Assembly (NCBI GenBank): GCA_026414605.1
Contig: JAOAIP010000034.1
Span: 1 to 64,000, forward strand
DNA: 64,000 bases
Reading direction: 5' to 3'
Source: Bacteroidia bacterium
GTDB lineage: Bacteria > Bacteroidota > Bacteroidia > B-17B0 > Aurantibacillaceae
In this document: positions 45,201 through 52,595 of the stretch, piece by piece
Layout of the letters: every line of letters starts with the position of its first letter
Position numbering within the stretch: position 1 is the first letter of the stretch
Made by a program: the position numbers and the translations under genes
Notes under the pieces: generated by a model
The model's input: only the letters and a program-made list of their open reading frames with translations
Databases searched by the model: none
What the model was told of the DNA's origin: nothing

Positions 45201-45650
45201 TATATGCCTTCTGATACGGGCGAATATATTTTGCGTCTATATGTCTTCAATTCTTGTAATGATGTGAGTATTGCGGAACAATATATTCACATTATTAATG
45301 GACCCGATGGACCTTTTGGTGGACCTATTTATGATTCTCATGGAAATGCTATAGGAATGGCAAGAGAAATGACATCCAATACAGCAACACTATCAGAGGA
45401 GGTTACACTAATAGGTAATAAAAACGATGGTTATTTCTTATTCTGGACAGGTCAAGAATCAGAGAATTTTTCAATCAGTATTAATGATTTAAGTGGAAGG
45501 GTCTTGTATGAAAATAAAAATTATACTTTATTTACAGGCCAAAATTCATTACAAAATATCTTAGAAAAATTTTCTGCACAATTGCTTATTTTAAATATTG
45601 AAAATACGAATAAGATTATTCACAAATCATTTAAGATCTTGAAAGAATAA
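42297..45650 (+). CDS. Large exported beta-structure protein with T9SS type A sorting domain
   Basis: Protein of 1117 residues from the ATG at 42297. A hydrophobic segment at about 17-37 is a signal or anchor. Residues 45-480 are Thr/Asn/Gly/Ser-rich repetitive beta sequence suggestive of a beta helix. A module around 572-660 has GWNLIGNPYPSPISF and AGQGFFVRA, typical of Bacteroidota surface proteins. One SprB-like repeat lies at about 836-908 (HASCNSTSDGMIAI...LPPGVYFCEVS). The last 75 residues are a type A sorting domain (INDLSGRVLYE ... HKSFKILKE). Probably a surface adhesin or matrix protein. Confidence 0.88.
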   Translation: MEKTTSITQKKLDKAKWFYWAIIAFVILLSTVFLALVNPLKSATYYYISGPIHLTSSWKTNPNGTGTSPANFTTGGNLFIIWNSLGGAISPTLTANWTVAGTNTLQIGTSTGSASLTINGGVTLTMGGNTVLRVGAASTANTASVQLYISPNATLSITSGATTPLRVYSNATLTIASSTFPLSNQVSLGTKSTVEWAQNTNVSIWGRTYQNMIISGTGIKDISTTPNTTTIINGKLILNTSTLRMANNTGATLRLNGTISGPGSILTSNSNLNISGTGVFGTISFANGNTAQSIRNLTINRTGPGQITLGTNLTVNGTTTFSVGVLNLNNNTLTLNGAVTFPTATTSGYFVGSRNSSLVIGGAGAITNNLLMSTSTLTTSSLYNFTFNRNNRSITLGNPLRIWGEVSVPNGTIITNGNLFIKADATQKGRIAAIGTNADISGNVTMEVFAKGGTTGWTTLSAAGISGKTFNDWADDFAITCPTCTTPAINYSFTSVYSYSEPAVTNCYSCAAHYVPMNNSTDPITVGKGYYVYLGTSTYTTNNIIIDLNGPIVKKNFGTISLTRTGAISTQNGWNLIGNPYPSPISFANILSSMGSGSVNIENTIYVYNPDLNSGSGDFATYKPGIGSVPPVSAGGVDDNIPAGQGFFVRAINPVNLSPNENWKTTLNNQNNLLRTISPLTTIQSTLYDYPPSLFILEMKGPSNYDVFTGIAIHPNATTNFDNNYDATHLGSDPPAPQIMSVLNGYEYKINTIPPVVGTTTMEIKAITGTTGTYTIFPLNIQNFSNGYCISLYDKLTGITTDLHTSAYTFTLINTTTTPRFILSITNSAVSATASVIQHASCNSTSDGMIAIQSSAYPNFDVVWKANDGTVITTHTNVTNADTLKNLPPGVYFCEVSVPSSCASSVYSFTVQAQNSIYSQAAFSLSTNSVLPLDYSNPIIAQNTSTNATSILWELVGDGYTSTSNTFSYMPSDTGEYILRLYVFNSCNDVSIAEQYIHIINGPDGPFGGPIYDSHGNAIGMAREMTSNTATLSEEVTLIGNKNDGYFLFWTGQESENFSISINDLSGRVLYENKNYTLFTGQNSLQNILEKFSAQLLILNIENTNKIIHKSFKILKE

Positions 45651-45683
45651 ACTTATAATCATTAACCCCTAAAATATACCACT

Positions 45684-45938
45684 ATGAAAACAAATTTATT
45701 AAAGAGAGATAAAATCTCTCCAAGAAGTGAATCTAATAAAAAAGGGGTAAATGTTTTAAATCTATTCATCTTTCTATGTGTGTTTTTTATTGTTGGGTAT
45801 TTTTCTAATGCCCAAACTACTTATTATACAAGAGGATCAGGTGGAAATTGGAGCAATCCTAATACTTGGAGTACAGCAGGATGTAATGGATCAGCAGCGA
45901 CCTCTGTGCCTCTGACGTTACCCCATCTTTTTAAATAA
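45684..45938 (+). pseudogene. Truncated T9SS-type surface protein gene, N-terminal part only
   Basis: The 84-residue frame begins like an exported T9SS protein: a long N region, a hydrophobic segment ending FSNAQ, then TTYYTRGSGGNWSNPNTWSTAGCNG, the usual start of large Bacteroidota surface proteins. After TSVP the sequence becomes LTLPHLFK and stops. Those last codons coincide with the left terminal repeat of the element at 45912. No remainder of the gene was found downstream. It lies 33 bp after the large T9SS gene. Confidence 0.82.
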
Positions 45939-46153
45939 AAACTTACCTATGCCTTAAATATTGAGAGATTGAATTGCTATAAGTAATTTTCTTTTTCATT
46001 GCTCTCTGAAAGTCCCTTAATTATATGGAATTTTGGCCACTCTCTCAAGCCATTTTATCTGTAATTTTCGCATATAAAATTTCATAACAATATAGTTCTA
46101 AATAGGGCAAAGAAATAGCAAACAAAAAGTTAAAAAAGATGGGGTAATGTCAG
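45912..46153. mobile_element. MITE-like element with about 23-bp terminal inverted repeats
   Basis: The left end CTGACGTTACCCCATC followed by TTTTTAA (45912-45934) is the reverse complement of the right end TTAAAAAAGATGGGG followed by TAATGTCAG (46130-46153), with one mismatch and one extra A. The 195-bp centre is AT-rich and non-coding. No target duplication is apparent. The element truncates the preceding surface protein gene. Its size and structure fit a non-autonomous transposon; no matching transposase lies in the window. Confidence 0.75.
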
Positions 46154-46463
46154 CCCGAAGGGGTTGAATGTTCTACAAAAGATATTTTTTTATTTTTTAT
46201 TCAACCCTTTCAGGGTTGTAAATAAATATGTTGCTTTTTACCATCGGTTTCATGATGGCTATTTACCCTGTTAAATAGTTGCTTCGCAAATTTAAAAGGG
46301 TGAATTTATCCGCCTTCGGTGGATTTATGGAATTATCAGTTGATTTTTTGAAAACTAAATTTTTGACTTTTTCATCAAATCCTATTTAAATTTTGTTAAT
46401 CAAGACAATCCTACAAGAATTTTGGAATTATATTTGTAATGCAAAAAGCAAAAATGTAAAACT
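46154..46463. repeat. Hairpin-rich intergenic region before the Deg protease
   Basis: Contains CAACCCTTTCAGGGTTG (46202-46218), ATCCGCCTTCGGTGGAT (46308-46324) and the phrases TTTACCCTGTTAAA and AAAAGGGTGAAT. A similar phrase set (TTAACAGGGTGAAT, CCCTTCGGGG) occurs at 59985-60075. A TATATTTG -7-like box at 46429-46436 probably belongs to the downstream protease gene. No coding frame. Confidence 0.6.
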
Positions 46464-47927
46464 ATGAAAAAAGTAGTTTCTTATGTAATAAGCGGAATAA
46501 TGGGCGGTTTGATCGTATGGACATTGCAAACGTATTTTCAACCTAAAAATAACATTACATCTCAATACAATCATTCATTTAATATCCCTACTTCAAATGT
46601 AAATTTTAATGCAGGTTGTCTTATCAATAATGATTTTTCTACTGCTGTTGAAAAAAGTATTGATGCAGTCGTGCATATTAGAACTATCACTGAAAGAACA
46701 AACTTAATATATAATCCTTTCCAAAGTTGGTTTTTTGGAACGCAACCACAAGTACAACCTTATATTCAAGAAGGTAGCGGGTCAGGAGTTATCATATCTG
46801 ATAATGGTTATATTGTAACAAATAATCACGTTATTAAAAATGCTGACAAAATTCAAGTAACACTGAATGACAAAAGAACATACACCGCACAGTTAATTGG
46901 CACAGATCCTTCTACAGATTTGGCAGTTCTCAAAATTGATGAGAAAAATTTACCATTTATCATCTTTGGAAATAGTGATGAAATTAAAGTGGGAGAATGG
47001 GTATTAGCCGTTGGTAATCCATTTAATTTATACTCTACAGTAACGGCAGGTATTATCAGTGCAAAAGGAAGAAATATCCACGTTATTGAAAATAATCCCG
47101 AGTCAGGAAACTTTCCAATAGAATCTTTTATACAAACGGATGCGGCGGTCAATCCTGGAAATAGCGGTGGTGCATTAGTTAATATCCAAGGTGAATTGAT
47201 AGGTATAAACACGGCTATTGCTTCTAATAATGGGGCTTATCAGGGCTACGCCTTTGCTATTCCCGTTAATGTTGTGAAAAAAGTTGTATCTGATATTATT
47301 GAATACGGGGCAGTTCAAAGAGCATATTTGGGTGTATCCATTCGTGACATTGATGCAGAGTTTGCCAAAGAAAATAATTTGAAAACATTGAATGGAATTT
47401 TTGTACATGATGTATTACCTAATGGTGCTGCAGAAGAGAGTGGCATAAAACCAGGCGATATCATTACTAAAATTAATGATAAAGAAGTTCGCAAAATACC
47501 TGAATTTCAAGAGCAATTAAGCAAATTTAGACCAGGCGATAAAATTAAAATTACAATTTTGCGAAAAGATAAGCCAATGGAAATAGAAGTAATTTTGAAA
47601 AACAAAAACAATGGTATTGGGTTAATTAAGAGAGAGAATTCTAAATCTATTAGTTTAGCCAAATTAGGTGCATCTTTTGAAGAAATATCACAGGAAGATG
47701 CAAAAAAATTAGGTATTGATGGGGGCGTAAGAATTGTCAATCTTGATCCAGGAAAATTAATGGCAGTAGGTATCAAGCGTAATTTTATTATTACTGCAAT
47801 AGATAAAAAGAAAATAAATAATATCAACGATTTAAAGGAAGCATTAGAAAACAAAAATGGTAGTGTAGTATTATTGGAAGGTATTTATCCAAATGGCATT
47901 CGTGCGTATTATGGATTTAATTTGTAA
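46464..47927 (+). CDS. HtrA/Deg-family periplasmic serine protease
   Basis: Protein of 487 residues with an N-terminal membrane anchor or signal (about 5-22). The trypsin-like catalytic triad is intact: His122 in VTNNHVI, Asp152 in DPSTDLAVLKI and Ser234 in NPGNSGGALV. PDZ1 (about 285-385) has YLGVSIRDI and GAAEESGIKPGDIITKIN; a second PDZ-like domain ends the protein (GVRIVNL ... FIITAIDKKKI). It degrades or refolds damaged envelope proteins. The gene is convergent with a GT4 gene 8 bp away. Confidence 0.95.
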   Translation: MKKVVSYVISGIMGGLIVWTLQTYFQPKNNITSQYNHSFNIPTSNVNFNAGCLINNDFSTAVEKSIDAVVHIRTITERTNLIYNPFQSWFFGTQPQVQPYIQEGSGSGVIISDNGYIVTNNHVIKNADKIQVTLNDKRTYTAQLIGTDPSTDLAVLKIDEKNLPFIIFGNSDEIKVGEWVLAVGNPFNLYSTVTAGIISAKGRNIHVIENNPESGNFPIESFIQTDAAVNPGNSGGALVNIQGELIGINTAIASNNGAYQGYAFAIPVNVVKKVVSDIIEYGAVQRAYLGVSIRDIDAEFAKENNLKTLNGIFVHDVLPNGAAEESGIKPGDIITKINDKEVRKIPEFQEQLSKFRPGDKIKITILRKDKPMEIEVILKNKNNGIGLIKRENSKSISLAKLGASFEEISQEDAKKLGIDGGVRIVNLDPGKLMAVGIKRNFIITAIDKKKINNINDLKEALENKNGSVVLLEGIYPNGIRAYYGFNL

Positions 47928-47935
47928 ATGAAAAA

Positions 47936-49129
47936 TTATCTTTTAGATTGATTAATTAATTTCTTATATAAATTATCCATATTCTCTACTAAGCGGGTGT
48001 AACTATATTGTTCAATAATTTTTGGACTCACTATATTTTCAATTTGATAATTCACTCTTTCAAAACTTTCTATTGCTTTTAATAACGCATTAGCAAAGGA
48101 CTCTACATTAAAATCTTCAACAATAATGCCCGCACTCGGATGAACTATATCTTTTACACCTCCCACATTTGTGCTTACAACAAACTTTCCTGCTGTTTGG
48201 GCTTCTAATAAACTTACAGGTGTTCCTTCATTTTTAGATGAAAGTGCTACTATATCCATGGCTGCATAAGCCCCATCCATTTCTCTTATCCAAGATGTAA
48301 AATACACATCTGCGGGGTTTTCCAAAGGATTTGTTCTGTATGAAAGATTTTTTTCTTGCACATACTTTATTAAATTTTCTCTTTCACTTCCATCTCCTAC
48401 TATCATCAATTCAAAAGAACGATTTATCTTTGATTTAATTTGTTGAATGGCATCTATTAGTAAGTAATGATTTTTAATAGGTACTAATCTTCCAACAATT
48501 CCAATCACAATGTAATTTTCAGGCAAGTTATGCTGACTTCTAAATTTACTTCGCTTTTCTTTTTTTTTCTCTGCAAATTTTCTTAAATCCAATCCTAAAG
48601 GTATAACTTCAAATTTGTTTTCATTGGCTACTTTGAAAACCTGCGACAATTCTCGTTTTTGTAATTCACTAATAGCCACAATAGCAGATGTTCTTTTGGC
48701 TAAATATCTTTCTATATTCAAAAATGTCTTTGTAACCAATGGATGAAAATACGAATGAAAAATATGTCCGTGAAATGTATGTACTATCACAGGAACATTT
48801 TCATGAATAGCAGCCAATCGCCCTAATAATCCTGCTTTTGAAGCATGTGTATGAACAATATCAGGACGAAATTGTTTTATTATCTTTCTTAGCTTAAAAT
48901 ATGCTTTCCAATCATTCAAAGGGTGAATAGACCGAGACATTTCAGGTAATATAATGGGTTCTATATTCAGACTTTTGACAATATGCAAAGAATCTGTTTC
49001 GTGCTTTTCTGCTATTCCACCGACTAATAATGTTTCATATTCTGATGGCAAATACTTTGTCAAATAAGCCGCATTATAAGTAGGCCCACCCAAATTAAAT
49101 CTATTGATAATTCTCAAAACCTTTATCAT
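47936..49129 (-). CDS. GT4-type glycosyltransferase
   Basis: Protein of 397 residues from the ATG at 49129, 1 bp after asnB ends. The sequence starts IKVLRIINRFNLGGPTYNAAYL, then IVHTHASKAGLLGRLAA and VHTFHGHIFHSYF, typical of family 4 enzymes with a WcaL/EpsF-like profile. The donor domain has IGIVGRLVPIKNH, MIVGDGSERENL and SSKNEGTPVSLLEAQTAGK (E-x7-E). It is the last gene of the flippase-asnB-GT4 operon, so surface polysaccharide assembly is likely. Confidence 0.93.
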   Translation of the reverse strand: MIKVLRIINRFNLGGPTYNAAYLTKYLPSEYETLLVGGIAEKHETDSLHIVKSLNIEPIILPEMSRSIHPLNDWKAYFKLRKIIKQFRPDIVHTHASKAGLLGRLAAIHENVPVIVHTFHGHIFHSYFHPLVTKTFLNIERYLAKRTSAIVAISELQKRELSQVFKVANENKFEVIPLGLDLRKFAEKKKEKRSKFRSQHNLPENYIVIGIVGRLVPIKNHYLLIDAIQQIKSKINRSFELMIVGDGSERENLIKYVQEKNLSYRTNPLENPADVYFTSWIREMDGAYAAMDIVALSSKNEGTPVSLLEAQTAGKFVVSTNVGGVKDIVHPSAGIIVEDFNVESFANALLKAIESFERVNYQIENIVSPKIIEQYSYTRLVENMDNLYKKLINQSKR

Positions 49130-49130
49130 A

Positions 49131-50957
49131 TTAGTGTGCAATATATTTTTGAAATTTATTGTGCCAATGTTGAAATACTAAAATAGTCCATAGTTTCAGT
49201 GCTGCATCATTGATGTTTGTGTTGAGTTGAGTTTTTAATTCTTGAATGACAGAATAATTAAACAATTTTTGATCTCTAATAAATTCTTCAGTTAAGAATG
49301 GATTTTTATTAATAATGTTTGGTAAAATTTTGTGTAATGGAATTTCAAAACCTCTTTTCTTTTTTTGGAATACAAAAGATGGTAATTTATCTTTGAAATA
49401 TCTTTTAAGTAAATACTTTTGTTGCGAATAATAAATTTTATTCTCAAAATGAGTGTGATAAAGATATTCTACTATACGATGGTCTAAAAAGGGGGAACGA
49501 ATTTCTACTGCATTTTGCATTCCAAAAAAATCAATTTTATACAACATATCATTTGCTAACACCATTTCAATATCCGCTAAGTTAAATAACTTCACTTCAT
49601 CCAGATTTTGATATTTTTCAAATAATTGATAAAAATAATGATTATTGAGTGATAGTGAAAACAATCTATGAATATAATTGTCTTCTGCCCATTGTGAAAG
49701 ATAAATGTATTTTTTGAGTGGTGAAAGTTGTGATGCACGAACAAACTTTTTCAACTTTCTAATATCATTGAAAAACTTATGACTTCTGTTATCGGGAAAG
49801 ATTGAAAGTATTGGTTGAGTAAGAATTGCCAATAATTTTAAGATAGGATAGTATCTCAATAAAAACACTTTGTGCTTGTTGTATCCCATTAAGAGTTCAT
49901 CAGAACCATCTCCTGACAAAGCCACTGTTGCATAGGGCTTTATCTTTTGACTTAAAAAGTAAACATTGATAGCAGAAGAATCAGCGAAGGGTTCATCTAT
50001 GGCATTTAAAATGTCATTCATTTTGGATTGCACTTCTTCGTAAGTAATTTCAAAATTATGGTGAATACTTCCAATGTGTTGCGCAATTTGAAAGGCATCA
50101 GAGGTCTCATTGTAGAGTTCTTCTCCTGCGTATCCTAAACTAAAAGTATGTAAATTGGATTTAAATTGTTTAGCGATTGCACAAACTATTGAAGAATCTA
50201 TACCTCCACTCAAGAATGCCCCTATTGGTGCATCAGATACTAAACGCATTTGAACAGCATCGGCTAATAATTTATCAAATGATTCAGAAGAATCATTGTT
50301 TTGTTCTTCAAGTGAATACCATTTATTAAATTTAATTTGTTTTTGTTTAATATGAATGTAATGTCCAGGTAATAATCGTTTAATTCCTTTGAAAATGCTA
50401 TTTTCTCTTGCAATGTAATGCAAACGAAAATAAGTATACAGCACATCTTCATTGATTGAAAATTTTTTGTCAATAAGTTGTAACAAAGGATATATCTCGG
50501 ATGCAAATGCTAAAATGTTTTCATCATAATAGTAATACAAGGGCTTTTCACCATATCTATCCCTTACTAAATACAATTCTTGTTGTTCATTATCATAAAA
50601 TGCAAAAGCAAAAAATCCATTCAAATGATGCAATCCTTCAATTTTATATTTATCAAAATATTGAATCAAAACTTCTGTATCACTCTTGGCATTAGGGATA
50701 TTCAATGACTTTGCTAATGTTTGATAATTAAAAATCTCTCCATTAAAAACTAAACATTTATTATTCCATAAAAAGGGCTGATGACTATGTTCGGTCAAAT
50801 CAATAATTGATAAGCGAGTATGATAAAATACAGCATTATCAAAAGCAAAATATCTTTGAGCATCCGGTCCTCTATGTTTTAATGAAACTAACACATCGGA
50901 CTGAACATTCAGTTTAATTTCTTTATTCAAATGCATTATTCCTGCTATTCCACACAC
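49131..50957 (-). CDS. asnB: Asparagine synthase (glutamine-hydrolysing)
   Basis: Protein of 608 residues. The start is a GTG at 50957, fixed by the need for Cys2 as the N-terminal amidotransferase nucleophile (MCGIAGIMH). The glutaminase domain runs to about 210, with RLSIIDL and NGEIFNY. The synthetase domain has the PP-loop FLSGGIDSSIVCAI near 245 and LSGDGSDELLMGY. In a polysaccharide operon such enzymes may amidate sugar acids and not free aspartate. It lies 4 bp after the flippase gene and 1 bp before the GT4 gene. Confidence 0.93.
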   Translation of the reverse strand: MCGIAGIMHLNKEIKLNVQSDVLVSLKHRGPDAQRYFAFDNAVFYHTRLSIIDLTEHSHQPFLWNNKCLVFNGEIFNYQTLAKSLNIPNAKSDTEVLIQYFDKYKIEGLHHLNGFFAFAFYDNEQQELYLVRDRYGEKPLYYYYDENILAFASEIYPLLQLIDKKFSINEDVLYTYFRLHYIARENSIFKGIKRLLPGHYIHIKQKQIKFNKWYSLEEQNNDSSESFDKLLADAVQMRLVSDAPIGAFLSGGIDSSIVCAIAKQFKSNLHTFSLGYAGEELYNETSDAFQIAQHIGSIHHNFEITYEEVQSKMNDILNAIDEPFADSSAINVYFLSQKIKPYATVALSGDGSDELLMGYNKHKVFLLRYYPILKLLAILTQPILSIFPDNRSHKFFNDIRKLKKFVRASQLSPLKKYIYLSQWAEDNYIHRLFSLSLNNHYFYQLFEKYQNLDEVKLFNLADIEMVLANDMLYKIDFFGMQNAVEIRSPFLDHRIVEYLYHTHFENKIYYSQQKYLLKRYFKDKLPSFVFQKKKRGFEIPLHKILPNIINKNPFLTEEFIRDQKLFNYSVIQELKTQLNTNINDAALKLWTILVFQHWHNKFQKYIAH

Positions 50958-50961
50958 TTTC

Positions 50962-52425
50962 TTATATTTTTTTGTTGATACTAATACGATATTGTTTTAT
51001 CAAGTAAAGAACAAAAAGAAGTATGAGCAAATTATTAAAAACTATCTTTAATAAAGTTGATTGAAAAAAAATTACATTAGACAATGTATACAAAATAACA
51101 ACTACAAAGATATTGGATAGTATTCTTTTAATTGGATAATTGACTTTGTAATAATGTTGTCCTAAAAAATACGCTAATAACATCATTGTAAAATAAGCAG
51201 CCAATGTCGCCCAAGCCGATGCAAGATAGGAGTATCTTGGAACAAACATAAAATTTATAATTAAAGTAATCACAGCACCCACTAAAGTTAAATACGCTCC
51301 GTATTGTGTTTTTCCTGTAAGTTTGTACCAAAACGATAAATTGAAATAAATACCCAAACACAGATTAGCCGTAAGAAGTATAGGTACAACATTCAATCCA
51401 ACTCTATAAGATGGTCCTATAAAGTATTGCAACACGGGTAAATTTAAAACTGTTACTAACCAAATAAATAAGCCAAAAGCAATGAATACATCTGTAGATT
51501 GAGCATAGACATTTTTAGCGTCTGTATCTTTGAATACCTTGAAAAAAAAGGGCTCTGCAGCATATCGGTAGGCCTGAATAAATAGGGTCATTAATATAGA
51601 TATTTTGTAGCACGCTCCATAAATACCTTGTGCGGCTTGAGCAATATCTTCTGGTAATAGATATTTTAATACAATTCTATCAAAGGTCTCATTAATCATT
51701 CCTGCCAATCCTACAATTACCAAAGGCAAAGCATACATAATTATATCTTTCCACAATGCAAAATCTATTTCAAAACGAAACTTTCTTAAAACAGGAAACA
51801 TCAAAAAAATACTTGTAATATTTGCTAATAAATTACTTAAAAAAGAATAACCAATTCCTATTTCTGGTTTATACAAAGATGCCCATACACTTTCTTTTCC
51901 TGCTTCCCATTCGGGCTTACAAATTAAGAAGAAAAATAAATTAAATAAGATATTCAAAATTACATTGCTTATTTTTAGTATAGAAAATTGCAATGGTTTA
52001 GTTTGTTGTCTTAAATAGGCAAAGGGAATAGATAGCAAAGCATCTGTGGCTAAAATGCCTATTGTCCAATAAACAAAAATAGAAGTGTGATAATGAAGGG
52101 ATTGAGTAATATCTTTTGAAAACAAAATTAGCAAGAAAGAGAAAATAAAAGTAGACAAAACAATAGAACTGTAAATAGTATTGAATACCTTTTGTGGGTC
52201 AGAATGTTTATTAGCAAAATAAAAATAGGCCGTTTCCATTCCGTAAGTAAATAAGACATTAAAGAAAGAAATATAAGCGTATAACTCCGCATTGATTCCA
52301 TAGTCAGCAGGGTTTGAAAATAAATAAGTATAAAGAGGCGTTAATAGATAGTTCAAAAATCGTGGCAAGATAGTTCCCAGCCCGTATATTCCTGTTTGAC
52401 CAAATAATTGCTTTACCGATGCCAT
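50962..52425 (-). CDS. Oligosaccharide flippase (Wzx/MATE-like)
   Basis: Protein of 487 residues with about 14 hydrophobic segments. The start FGQTGIYGLGTILPRFLNYLLTPLYTYLFS fits the polysaccharide biosynthesis/flippase family (PF01943-like). Such proteins flip undecaprenyl-linked sugars to the periplasmic face. First gene of a three-gene minus-strand operon with asnB and a GT4 gene; divergent from the SprB-repeat gene after 170 bp. Confidence 0.9.
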   Translation of the reverse strand: MASVKQLFGQTGIYGLGTILPRFLNYLLTPLYTYLFSNPADYGINAELYAYISFFNVLFTYGMETAYFYFANKHSDPQKVFNTIYSSIVLSTFIFSFLLILFSKDITQSLHYHTSIFVYWTIGILATDALLSIPFAYLRQQTKPLQFSILKISNVILNILFNLFFFLICKPEWEAGKESVWASLYKPEIGIGYSFLSNLLANITSIFLMFPVLRKFRFEIDFALWKDIIMYALPLVIVGLAGMINETFDRIVLKYLLPEDIAQAAQGIYGACYKISILMTLFIQAYRYAAEPFFFKVFKDTDAKNVYAQSTDVFIAFGLFIWLVTVLNLPVLQYFIGPSYRVGLNVVPILLTANLCLGIYFNLSFWYKLTGKTQYGAYLTLVGAVITLIINFMFVPRYSYLASAWATLAAYFTMMLLAYFLGQHYYKVNYPIKRILSNIFVVVILYTLSNVIFFQSTLLKIVFNNLLILLFVLYLIKQYRISINKKI

Positions 52426-52547
52426 TTGAATTCTAATGAAGGCATAAAACTACTGATAAAATTGGATATTTATTTTTCAAAAATGCTTTTCATTAAGTGA
52501 ATGGGGTAAATTATTTATTGAATGGCTACTTTCATTGATTTAAAAAT

Positions 52548-52579
52548 TTGGTAATTACATCTAATTATTATTACCTTTG
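52548..52579 (+). promoter_or_regulatory. Bacteroidota-type promoter of the SprB-repeat gene pair
   Basis: TTG at 52548-52550 (within TTTG) and TACCTTTG at 52572-52579 are 21 bp apart, matching TTTG-(about 20)-TAnnTTTG. The -7 box is 16 bp before the ATG at 52596. With only 18 bp between the two large genes, this may drive both. Confidence 0.65.
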
Positions 52580-52595
52580 TAACAAAATTTAATGT

